64,000 nucleotides of DNA from contig CANRBJ010000001.1 in the NCBI GenBank assembly GCA_947628815.1, positions 62,001 to 126,000 on the forward strand, read 5' to 3'. Positions 11,129 through 22,000 of this stretch are shown here, one piece after another (the stretch's first letter is position 1; every line of letters begins with the position of its first letter). The notes below the pieces were generated by a model. The model did not search any database. It saw only the letters and a list, made by a program, of their open reading frames with translations, and was not told the origin of the DNA. Made by a program: the position numbers and the translations under genes. The DNA comes from an uncultured Clostridia bacterium. GTDB lineage: Bacteria > Bacillota > Clostridia > TANB77 > CAG-508.

Positions 11129-11902
11129 TCAAATTCCAAAAACTCTGCAAGCATTTTCATATGTGATACTTGCTATTTTTTCTAGTTCCATTTGTTTTAC
11201 ACTTGCAATTTTTTCTGCAGTATATTTTACATTTCTTGGATCATTTCGTTTACCCCTCATTGGCTCTGGAGATAGATATGGGCTATCTGTTTCTATTAGC
11301 ATTCTATCTTCTGGAACAAGATTTATGATTTCATCAGCATTTTTTGAATTTTTAAATGTTATTGGTCCTGCAAATGAAATGTAATAGCCTAAATTTAGTG
11401 CTTCTTTTACTAACTCCCTATTTAATGGGCAACAGTGAAATACTCCTTTTTTTAATACTGCATACTGTTTTAGAATTTTAATTGTATCATTTACAGCTTC
11501 TCTTGTATGTATTACAATTGGTAAATTTAGTTCGTTTGCAAGTTTTATTTGTTGTATAAAAGCATATTGTTGTAACTCTTTATTTTCTTGGTTCCAATGG
11601 TAATCTAGCCCTATTTCTCCTATTGCTCTTACCTTTTCATGTTGTGCTATTATTTTTATTTTTTCTATTTCTTCATCTATTTTTTCCACATTATCTTGTA
11701 TATCGTTTGGTGATATTCCACTTATTGTATAAATTTGTGGATAAATTTTAGCTATTTCCAATGCTTTTTTAGAACTTTCTAAACTATATCCAGCTGTAAT
11801 CAATTTCGTTACTCCTGTTTCAAATATATTTTTTATTAAGCTTTGTCTATCTTCATTAAATTTTTCATCATCCAAATGACAGTGTGAATCGAATAATTCC
11901 AT
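11129..11902 (-). CDS. tatD: TatD family deoxyribonuclease
   Basis: FDSHCHLDDEKF, GEIGLDYHW, ETDSPYLSPEP. Confidence 0.93.
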   Translation of the reverse strand: MELFDSHCHLDDEKFNEDRQSLIKNIFETGVTKLITAGYSLESSKKALEIAKIYPQIYTISGISPNDIQDNVEKIDEEIEKIKIIAQHEKVRAIGEIGLDYHWNQENKELQQYAFIQQIKLANELNLPIVIHTREAVNDTIKILKQYAVLKKGVFHCCPLNRELVKEALNLGYYISFAGPITFKNSKNADEIINLVPEDRMLIETDSPYLSPEPMRGKRNDPRNVKYTAEKIASVKQMELEKIASITYENACRVFGI

Positions 11903-11904
11903 TT

Positions 11905-12280
11905 TTATCTCCTAACACAAATTGCTGTTGCTACAGCATATTCTTTACAATGAGAAATACTTACATCACAGCTATTTAATTCCTTTATTTCTATTCCATT
12001 AAAATTTACATTTGGCTTTCCGAGTGTATCATTTATGATCTCTATGTTTTGCCAATTTATATCGTATTTGTTATCTAATAAGTTAGATATTGCTTTAAAT
12101 ATGGCTTCTTTTGCAGCAAACCTTGCTGCATAGTGTTGGTATTTCATATTTTTTTTACTTTCACAGTATTCTATTTCTTTTTTAGTATATATTCTACCGC
12201 AAAAATTTATCTCCTAAGTTTTCAATTGATTCTTTTATTCTATCTATTTCAATTATATCAGTTCCACAATTTATGTTCAT
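11905..12280 (-). CDS. acpS: holo-[acyl-carrier-protein] synthase; one in-frame CGG
   Basis: MNINCGTDIIEIDRIKESIENLGDKFL-(CGGT)-RIYTKKEIEYCESKKNMKYQHYAARFAAKEAIFKA; CGG at 12197-12199 is directly followed by zero-frame TAG. Confidence 0.9.
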
Positions 12281-12297
12281 TTTTTTCCTCATTTCTC

Positions 12298-13533
12298 CTA
12301 CATTAAACTGCATAGTGAAATAAAGTTTATCACATTTAAAATTAATGATATTCCTAGTGCTATTAAAATTACTTTATTTACTTTACTTTCTTTTTCTATA
12401 TTTAATTCTTTATATGCAATATCAAATTTATTTTTTATATTATTATATAGTTTTTCTACTTCTGTAACTTGCCTTGCTTTTTTATAAATATGCGTTCCTA
12501 CATCATCTTGTGTAATTTCTTGTATCCACAAATTTTTTGTAAATTCTATAAATTTTTCTCTTGCTGTATTTGCCATATTTTTTTGTTTATATTGTGCTTC
12601 TAATTTCTTTAAATAAATCTTTTGGTATTGTACCAATATATATGTATACAAATGCTGATTTTCAAAAACATGTGGCAATTTCGTGTAATTATGTGTATCT
12701 ATGCTAGATGTAAGTAAGGCTACTCCTTCTTTTGTAAATCCTGTTTGGATGAATTTCCATTTAGATAGTATTTGCATATGCCTTTTATCGAAGTTTGATT
12801 TATATGAACTTGGAAATATATTTGCATATTTAAAAAATTCAAATTCTATGTCTTTAAATTGATTAGTTTCATTCCAATCCATTTGGTCTATACATGTATA
12901 TGCATATGTAATGAATCTGTTTGCATTTATGTCCAGTTTTTTTACATCTTGCGCATTTCCTGTTATATCCTTGATTATTTCATTTAATTTTTTTACATCA
13001 CTAAATGTTGTACTTTGCAATCGTATATTTTCATATTCTTTTAGCTCATTTAATTCAGAATATATATCTCTAAATTTATAGTTAAAGTTTAATACATCTG
13101 AAAATTCATTACTTTCTTCTATGTTTGTTTTAATTACAAGAAAACATACCCCTGTGCTAAAGCAAATTATTTGCATTTTTTGAATTTTAAAGAATATTCC
13201 TTGTTCTTGTCCTGCTTTTCCTTGTACATCTACTCCTAAGTCGTATTCAAACATACTACATGGGTATTTTGATAAAATTATAGATTGCATTTCTTTTGTA
13301 AATTCATTAAAGCGATTTATTTTCTCTTGGTTAAATTCAAAATCTTGGAATAGAAATTTTCTAATTGTTGGTAAAAAATATGTATATATATCGAAATCTC
13401 TTTCCTTTTCAAAAAATTTTACTTTTATATTTTTATTATTTATTAGCTTTAAAATATATTTATCATATTTATTTTCGTTTATAATATATGGGTAAATGAA
13501 GTATGTATATTGGTATTTTGTCTTTAGTTCCAT
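12298..13533 (-). CDS. hypothetical protein with C-terminal TM segment
   Basis: Long ORF; likely start at internal Met MELKTKYQY. Confidence 0.65.
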   Translation of the reverse strand: MELKTKYQYTYFIYPYIINENKYDKYILKLINNKNIKVKFFEKERDFDIYTYFLPTIRKFLFQDFEFNQEKINRFNEFTKEMQSIILSKYPCSMFEYDLGVDVQGKAGQEQGIFFKIQKMQIICFSTGVCFLVIKTNIEESNEFSDVLNFNYKFRDIYSELNELKEYENIRLQSTTFSDVKKLNEIIKDITGNAQDVKKLDINANRFITYAYTCIDQMDWNETNQFKDIEFEFFKYANIFPSSYKSNFDKRHMQILSKWKFIQTGFTKEGVALLTSSIDTHNYTKLPHVFENQHLYTYILVQYQKIYLKKLEAQYKQKNMANTAREKFIEFTKNLWIQEITQDDVGTHIYKKARQVTEVEKLYNNIKNKFDIAYKELNIEKESKVNKVILIALGISLILNVINFISLCSLM

Positions 13534-13549
13534 AATACTCTCCCCTTTT

Positions 13550-14302
13550 CTATTCATCTGTATAATAGTAAGCGTTACGATCTTTAGATATATGCCATTT
13601 TCCAATAGTTTCTATAATTTCATTATTTTCGTTATTTTCCTCATTTGATGGTGTAACTTTTGTTTTATCAATTTCTCCTAATGATAATTCTAAAATTATA
13701 TTTCCACTGTTATCACATATTCCCTTTTTTTCATCTTTTTCAATAATTATTCTATTATTCATTCCTTGTAATGCTTCTATGTTATCATATTCAAGAGGTA
13801 AAATAATTTCTCCTGAATATCCAATTAAACCATATTTGTTATCTTTTTTTACTTTTAAAATACCTTGTTCATACCATAAATTATTGTTATCATCTATATT
13901 TTCAATTACTTCTACTAAATCATAATCTGTAAATATTTCATTGTTTTTTGAATCTAATACTTTTGTTTTATATGTATTATTTTTATAGTCTACATCATAT
14001 ACACATACAAATATATCTGTTTTAGGGCTTGGTATTGTAATCATTTCTTCATATGTTGGCTCAATTACAATTTCTCCTTCTTCATTTATTACTCCCCATT
14101 TTTTGTTTGTATAAACTGGATAATAGCTTAATTCTTTTCTACTTTCAGTTTGCTTATTTTCAGGTTGCGGTATTTCGGTTGTAAGTAATGTTTTTATTCC
14201 TACAATAAACATTATAACAACTGCAATTGCAACCATTACAGCTATTACTTTTTTTATATTTAACTTTCGTTCTTGGTCGTATCTTTTACCTTTACTACTC
14301 AT
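13550..14302 (-). CDS. membrane-anchored WG-repeat protein
   Basis: N-terminal TM; repeats KKWGVINEEGEIVIEPTYEE, NKYGLIGYSGEIILPLEYD. Confidence 0.75.
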   Translation of the reverse strand: MSSKGKRYDQERKLNIKKVIAVMVAIAVVIMFIVGIKTLLTTEIPQPENKQTESRKELSYYPVYTNKKWGVINEEGEIVIEPTYEEMITIPSPKTDIFVCVYDVDYKNNTYKTKVLDSKNNEIFTDYDLVEVIENIDDNNNLWYEQGILKVKKDNKYGLIGYSGEIILPLEYDNIEALQGMNNRIIIEKDEKKGICDNSGNIILELSLGEIDKTKVTPSNEENNENNEIIETIGKWHISKDRNAYYYTDE

Positions 14303-14388
14303 ATATATGTATCCCTCCAAGTTTTTTCTTATATAAATATATCATATTTTATTATAAAAGAAAAGTACAAGATTGTAATTTTAAGGAA

Positions 14389-14434
14389 AAAACGTCAATA
14401 TTCCAATTTTCTTGAAATATTGACGTTTTTTATC
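14389..14434 (-). terminator. rho-independent terminator of spoIIE
   Basis: AAAAACGTCAATATT...AATATTGACGTTTTTT hairpin. Confidence 0.75.
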
Positions 14435-14436
14435 TT

Positions 14437-16930
14437 TTATCTTTTTATAAATTTTGCAACAATAATTGTCATATCGTCTTTTGTTATACCGTAACCATTA
14501 TCTATTGCTTCTTTTGTGATTATATCTGCAATTTTTTGCACATTATCTGTTACAATGTTTTCTAAAATGTCTTTTACCCATAATTCTTTGTTTTGGTACT
14601 CATCGTTTGATTCCATAATTCCGTCTGAACACATTACTAGTATGTCGTTATCTTCTATGTCTTTATCATATACTACTAGGCTAATATTTTCTAGTATTCC
14701 TGCAGGTAGTGATAGTGCTTTTATTATTTGTACTTTACCTGCTTGTTTTATGTATGTTGGGCACGCTCCATTTTTTATGAATTCTATGTTTCCTGCATAT
14801 AGGTCTAGTATTGCTATATCTAATGTTGCAAATGTGTCTTCTTCTGTTCCAAGTGAAAGGGTTGAATTTATTAATTCAATTGATGTATCTTTATCGAATC
14901 CGCCTGCAAGTAGCCTTTGTAGCATTTTTACCGCTACCTCACTTACTTGTTTTGCTTTTGGACCTGTTCCCATTCCATCACTTATTGCAAGTAGATATTT
15001 TCCATCTTCTAATTTTACGCTTAAGCTTGAGTCTCCTGAAATTGGTGAGTCTGTTTTTGTTTTTTTGGATATTCCTATTTGTACTAAATATTTATCTTGT
15101 GATGCATATGTGTTTATACATAGTTTTGTTTCTTTTTTGAAACCACAATCATTTCTTTGAATAACTATTTTTTCTCCTAATACTGTTGTAAGAATTTTTT
15201 CTGTTTGTTCTATTGTGCATCCTCTTTTTTCATTTCTACTTGTGCAAGAATTTGTATATACTTTAATAATGTATCTTCCTGTCTTTTCTCTTCTAATGTT
15301 AACATCTTGAATATCTAGTTTTTTCTCTTTTGCAAGTGCCATTATTTCTTCTTTTTCAATTATGAACTTATATTTATCGTCTTTTATTTTTTCTTCTAAA
15401 TTATCTGCAAGTGAAGATATTACTTTAGATACACCATCTAATTGTGTTCCCATGTTTCTTTTATTTTCTTCAATTTTTTGTTTCCATATGAAATTTATTT
15501 TACTTCTTTTATATGATTCATTAATGGTTTTTAGCATTTCTTCTATATCATTTTCAATTTGCATACTAATTTCTACATTATCAAATCCTACTATATAATT
15601 GTTATGATTTGCATAAATATCTAGTAATTCTTTTCTATTTATTTGTTGATTTTGTATTAGAGTTTCGAATATATCTTTTATTAGTTCTTGGTTTTCACCA
15701 TTTTGTAAATCGTCATATAAAATGTTTTCTTCTAGCCCTTCTAAATTATTACACAATTCATCTACAAATAAATCTCTATTTTTTTCTTGTTCAATGTCTT
15801 CTTCCTCTATTATAGTTGCTGCTGCTTCTTTATATGTATCTGCAATTTCTGAAATTGTTTCAGATACTTCATTTAATCTAAATACTGTTTCTTTATTATC
15901 TTCTATTCTACTTGCAGGTCCTGTTGGTAATAACTTTGTTTTACCAAATAATTCTTCTACGTCTATATGTATGCTTTGTGGTACTAATAACAAGCCTAAA
16001 GACGCAATTAAAATTTCTTTAAAATATATTATAGCTATTGTATTTCCATTTGTTATAAAGGTAAGAATAGCATTTCCTAATATAAAACCAACAATAACAC
16101 CTACTTTTCCGAATTTTGAAAAAATTCCTGCTATCATTCCAGATAATGCATATGACGCAATAATAATTGGTTCTGTTTGGTTTATTAAAGCTAGAATTGT
16201 TCCTATTGTAACACCTGTTGTTGCTCCTACTAATATCCCATTTTTCCAACCTAGCACTAGTACAACAAGTATGCTTAATATGGTTCTTATTTCAAAGCCA
16301 AATACGCAAAATCCTCTAAAACTAGAAGCAGTAATTGCAAGCATCATACTTGCTCCTATTACTTCTTCAATTGCAAAGGCTTTTTTTATTCCAAATTCTC
16401 TTATAACTATTAAAGAATTTGCAAATATTTTATAGAATATGTATGCTGATATTGCTGTAATTAAACTTAGTAGTAAATCGTATACCATGAAGTTTCCAAA
16501 TAAAATACCTGCAATTTGTACCATAAAAGAAGATATGAATACATATGCACCTAGTTTTGTTTTTTCGTTTTCGTATTCGAAATTATCTTTTGGTTTTTTT
16601 ATTAATATTAATGCAATAAATACAAGGGAAGTTAAAAGATAACTTAATGCTTGTCCTGCTCCTAAACCAATAAAAGTTCCTATTAAAGTTAATATGTATA
16701 CAATTAATGCTGGTACTTTATTACTTAGAACTGCAGCAAATATGGATATTGCAAATGGTGCAATTCCGTCTATACATTCTATGGTTGAAAGCATAAAGCT
16801 AATAAGATATATAATTATTTTTTGCATAGAAAATGCATTTTTTAAAAACCCGGTTTATTTTATTTTCATTATAATATTTTTCTTCGTTTTCAATTTGTTC
16901 ATCTACTTGTCCCGATATGTTTTGAAACAT
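14437..16930 (-). CDS. spoIIE: stage II sporulation protein E (multi-TM domain plus PP2C phosphatase); one in-frame CGG
   Basis: C-terminal SDGMGTGPKAKQVSE..., MCSDGIMES; N-terminus MFQNISGQVDEQIENEEKYYNENKIN-(CGGG)-FLKNAFSMQKII after skipping C at 16852. Confidence 0.9.
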
Positions 16931-17160
16931 AATTACCACCTCTTACTTTTTTAAATATCGGTATTATTTTAATCTTATTCTTTTGAATTGTTTGTCATAT
17001 TTAGTACTTTATTTAAAAAAGTTTTCTTTCTTTTTTGACAAGTTCTATTGTTATATGACTTTTTCTTTTGTAGGTAACTTTATTTCGTGTATTATTTTAT
17101 AATATTTTGGCTTTTTTTTCAATGTTTTTAGAAAAATTTGCATAACAAAAGAGGGTTATT

Positions 17161-18891
17161 TTAGATGCCCTCTTTTAAATAATTCGAAATTTTATCTTGA
17201 TTTTCTTGATATCGCATATATCCAAACATCGAATGTTGTACATCATCTATTCTAATTCTATAATCATCACTTACTATGTAAAAAGTATTTTCATACTTAC
17301 CTGGATTCTTTAAATACATAGCTATTTCTGGATATAAATATGAATTAAGTTGAAAATCAGCTCTATTTTGTATCGTATTTAAAAATTTCTTTGCTGGAAA
17401 ACTTTTTATTTCATCAATTTCTAAATTTTTAGTTAAAATTCTGTCATATAACTCAAAACCTTGTAATAACATTTCAAAATCAGTATGTGATGTTGTTTTT
17501 TTGTTTGCAATTTTATTTAACTTACCTTCTATATTTTGTAATCCCGCTTTGTAGTATTCTTCCTTATCTACATATTTAGTAACTTCATTTAGAGCATATG
17601 AAAACCAATGACTTCCACGACTCGCATAATCATTTTTAATAAAATACTGTAATGATTTTTCAGCAGCTTGTAAGTATTTTTCTTCTTTTGTTATACCATA
17701 TAACTTTAACAACCCAAGAGTTGCTTCATTATCATAATATTCAGTAATATATTCTCTTGAAATTGTAAAATCCTGTGTATCAATTTCATGAATAAGTTTT
17801 CCATCTTCTTGTTGCATTGCAATAATAGCATTTCCTAATCTTTTTGCTAATTCAAGGTACTTGGTATCTTGAAAATGTTCTATATATTCGCTTATTGCTA
17901 CAAGTCCCAAGCCATTAGCACCTAACTGAGATTCTGTCTTAGTTTTAGATTTTTTTATATATGTTTGGTCATCTTTATCTACTGAATTACTATATAGATA
18001 ATCAATGCATGAACTTATTTTTTGTGAATTTTCTTCATTTACTTCGCATTTTGCAGATAATGCCCAAACAGCACCTGCGTGCCTTATAATATCATATCCA
18101 TTAATTTGTTTATTAAAAAGTGCTGAATAACCATAAATGAATTGCCCATCTTCTTGTATCATATTAAGAAGATATTTACAAGAATTGTTTAATATTTCTT
18201 CTATATCTTTATTTTCAAGTTTCTCAATCTTTCTTCTTTGTGTATTAAATTCATCGCTATATAATTCATATACATTATCATTTTCATCGCAAAAATAACT
18301 TATGCAAGTAAATATTTTTATTTTCTCTGGATATTCTTCTACTTTATTTTTTCCACAGAATTCCATATATGAATTTAGGTTTGATAAGTCTATTTCACTT
18401 TTTATGTAATCTATAATACAATTGGAATTTATTTCTGCTTGTGTTAGTATTATATCTTCCGCATTTTCATAATCAAGTATTATACCATTTTTGTATAAAT
18501 TTTTTATTTGGGTTTGTTTTATTCCTTTTTCAAATTGTTCCATGGAAACTTCTTCAATTGTTTTTGCAAAGTCTATTCTTACATTATTAACAGAATATTT
18601 TTTTTGTTTAATTTCCTTTTTTATATCTTTTTTTGCTTCTTTATATATTTCTTCAAAATTTTTTCCATTTTTTCCAATAACAATCGCTTTTTGTTCATTG
18701 TCGCCAACAGATATAACGGCAATATTTTCTGTATTTTCTTGTAATCCTTTTATATCATCTGTTTCGAAATATTTTTGTTCTATTAATGAAATTTTATGGT
18801 CTAATTTTGTTTGGTAATTCATAAAAAATAAAAGTACACCAATACCTATAACTATGATAATTCCAATAATAAATACATATCTTTTCTTCAT
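17161..18891 (-). CDS. membrane-anchored protein with alpha/alpha-toroid (glycoside-hydrolase/epimerase-like) repeats
   Basis: N-terminal TM; motifs such as YLELAKRLGNAIIAMQQEDGKLIHE and SRGSHWFSYALNE. Confidence 0.5.
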   Translation of the reverse strand: MKKRYVFIIGIIIVIGIGVLLFFMNYQTKLDHKISLIEQKYFETDDIKGLQENTENIAVISVGDNEQKAIVIGKNGKNFEEIYKEAKKDIKKEIKQKKYSVNNVRIDFAKTIEEVSMEQFEKGIKQTQIKNLYKNGIILDYENAEDIILTQAEINSNCIIDYIKSEIDLSNLNSYMEFCGKNKVEEYPEKIKIFTCISYFCDENDNVYELYSDEFNTQRRKIEKLENKDIEEILNNSCKYLLNMIQEDGQFIYGYSALFNKQINGYDIIRHAGAVWALSAKCEVNEENSQKISSCIDYLYSNSVDKDDQTYIKKSKTKTESQLGANGLGLVAISEYIEHFQDTKYLELAKRLGNAIIAMQQEDGKLIHEIDTQDFTISREYITEYYDNEATLGLLKLYGITKEEKYLQAAEKSLQYFIKNDYASRGSHWFSYALNEVTKYVDKEEYYKAGLQNIEGKLNKIANKKTTSHTDFEMLLQGFELYDRILTKNLEIDEIKSFPAKKFLNTIQNRADFQLNSYLYPEIAMYLKNPGKYENTFYIVSDDYRIRIDDVQHSMFGYMRYQENQDKISNYLKEGI

Positions 18892-19039
18892 CTTCGCACT
18901 TTCCTCCGTTTTTCTTAGTTGTAATTATATTTTATAGAATAAGAAAAGTCAATACACATGTTTACTTAAAAAAAATATCTTTAGGTACTGGTGTATAGTT
19001 TTTGTAATTATGCTTTATAATTTTAGTATTTCGTCTACG

Positions 19040-19076
19040 AAAAAAACAAACATTAGCAAATGCTAATGTTTGTTTT
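19040..19076 (-). terminator. rho-independent terminator
   Basis: AAAACAAACATTAGC-AAAT-GCTAATGTTTGTTTTT. Confidence 0.75.
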
Positions 19077-19080
19077 TATT

Positions 19081-22000
19081 TTATTTTTTTAGAACAAATT
19101 TTTTGATTAATACAATTCCTACTGCAAGTAATGATGCTGATACTAGTGGTAGAAGTATATAGTAATGTTTTGATCCTGTTGGTGGGGTAATTATTACTTC
19201 ACCATCAAATGGATTGTCTGGATCATTTGGATCACCAATGCTTTCGTCGTATTTTGCTGCTCCAGATGTGTCGTGTTCTTGTGGGTTTTGGTCTAGTCGT
19301 TGATTTCCTGGAACTGCTCCATCGTCATATCTACCAGCGCTGTTTTCTATTTCTGCAATTTCTGTTAGGTTTGTATATCTTAGGTCGTCTTTTGTGCTTT
19401 GTGGATTTAATACTTTTGTTAGTACTAATTCAGCTTGAGCACTTCCGTCCGGTGCCAAAGAGTTAGTAAGTGGATTAGCGCTTGTTGCTTTTAATATAAC
19501 TTGTTGTGTACTTAGGTCTATTACGGTTCCTCCACCTGCATTGCTTATGTAAGTACTTTCATCTCCTTTTTGTATATCATTAACGTTAACTACTTCCCAT
19601 AATGGATTACCGCTTGAGTTCTTATTATTATTTACATCGAAATTCAAGTTGTTAGAAACGTAGTTGATAATTGTTTTTGCTCTAGTATTTGCTCCGTATC
19701 TTGAATCATTTTCTCCGTTATTTGTTACAGTAAATTTATATGTTATTTCTAGTGTTGCACCACTTAGTAGTTCTTCGTCCATGATTACGGTTACTTTTTC
19801 TTTTTTGTCGTATACAGTATATCTATCGCTACTCTCTCTACTTATAACTCCATTTCCCCAAAGTTTTTTTATAAAAGGATTTATTCTACCTCCAATAGTT
19901 CTATCTAGTATCCACTGTAAACCATCATCGCTTTGATCGCTATCTATTAATACTGTCTGACCATCTGCTGCAGTTAATTTAACCCTTTTTACATCTTGGT
20001 CTATAACTAATTCTGATTGTGGTCTTAATGCAAGACCAAAGTCTACGTTTTTAATTTCATAAGTATAATCCGAGTTTGTATCTGATTCTTCTCTTGCATA
20101 TTCTACTTCTATTTCTAGCTCTTCTGTATCTGCGAAACACCATGTATTGTCTCTTAACTCTTCTTGCAACCTACCTATATCGCCGTCTCCAATGTAGCCT
20201 GGTTGGTTACTTTTATATGAGTTAAATACGTTAGCTTTATGGTTTACAATTTGAACTCCATACTCACCTTGAGAGTAAGCTTTAATTTGTTCTCTTCTTC
20301 CTTCGTCGTCCTCCGCGTCAGACAAACGTTCTTCAACATTCGTATACCAGTATGTGTCACCGCCTTTTGACGTATATTCAGTAGATTGATAGTCTTGTCC
20401 GTTATATGAATGATCATTTGCTCCTCCCGGAGACTCTGTTGCTAATGCTGTCTCGAACGTTTTACCATAATTAAACCTTATTATGTAATCTCCCGGTAAG
20501 AAACCAACGAATCCATACCAACCGTTTTCGGTTTTTGTTGTTGCTCTTAATTTAGGTTTATCTTCTCCGACATTTTCTAATAATTCTACAATTACTCCAG
20601 TTATGTCTGCTGTTTTTCCATTATAGTTACCAGAGCCTTTTCTATCGTTCGTTGTTGTAATCGCTACTAAATCTCCAGTTCCGTCTTCAAAAACGTTACC
20701 TTCTATGGTTCTTGATTCTGGATATTTGTATATAAATGCTGGAGCTCTTGCTGTATCATCTTCTATTTCAATACCTTGAACTTGTTCTCTTGTAAGTTTA
20801 GATACACCGCTAAGGTCATAATTTCCTGGAATTGAATTATAGTCTGTTAAACCGATTGGGTCTTTTCCTCCATTTTTATATGCCTTGTATCCATTTATTT
20901 CTGCTATGTTTAAAGTTTCAAGTTGTGAGTCACTGTTTGGTAATTCTTTAAGTAATATATCGCCTGAATCTGAGTTGCCATCTTTTAATTCTAATACTAC
21001 ATATACATATTTTTGTTGCGCTGATTCAAGTATTTGGTCTTCTGGTATTGTTAGGTATCTAGTTTTATACGCGTTTCCTTTAAACATAGTAATAGGGTCA
21101 GAGACTGTTGTGTTCTCGTTTATTGCTAGCGGAACCTTTCCGCCCGTTCCAGTTGCGTCCCCTAAAAACGCTTCAACCATTTCATAGTTTGGATCGAAGT
21201 AATCTACAATTTCTGTAACAGAACCTCTTGTATTTGCAACATTTGCAATTGTTATTCTATATGTAACTTTTATGTCTAATCTTTTATCTCCTGTTACTGT
21301 ATCATCGTAGTCGGTCTCGTCAGTTGGTTTTGCATAGCCTGCCTTGTCTCCGCCACTAACGTACTTACTAACAACACCATTTGCTGCTTCTTCTCGTCTT
21401 ACTTCTAATGTATAATCTTTACTAATAAAGTCTCCGCTTAGTCCAGTTCCTGTTGCTGCTCCTCCATTACTTAAATAACCTTTTCTTACATTATTAGCAT
21501 AGTCTGTTGTCCAATTAGAAATATCACTTTCTTTTACTCCCATATAGAACCCTGAACCTTCCCAGTCTTTCATAATATCATAGTAGTAAGTTTCTTTTTT
21601 GCCATTGATTGTTAAATCTGCTTTTACTACGTCTTTAAATAGTTCTAAGTTAAATATTTTTCTTGATTTTAAACCACAGTTTATTTGTTTTTGTCCGTCA
21701 TATATTGCGTGATATTTTTCGCCTGCAAATGTATTATTCTCTTTCGGGTCATTTACTGTAAATTTATCGTACCAAGGATAAACGTAACAACCATCTTCTC
21801 CTACATTATCTTGGTCTGAAAACGCATTCATTCTAAGGTCTACTACATATTGTAATTTAGCATCGGTTTCACCTCCGCTTCCTCCACCAAGATTTTTAAC
21901 AGCCTGCTCAATAAGTTTTTCTTCCGATTGTTTAACACAACCATCTGGTGGAATGTCTCCTTTAATTTCTTCAATTTGAGCACTTAAAGCTTTAAATAAA

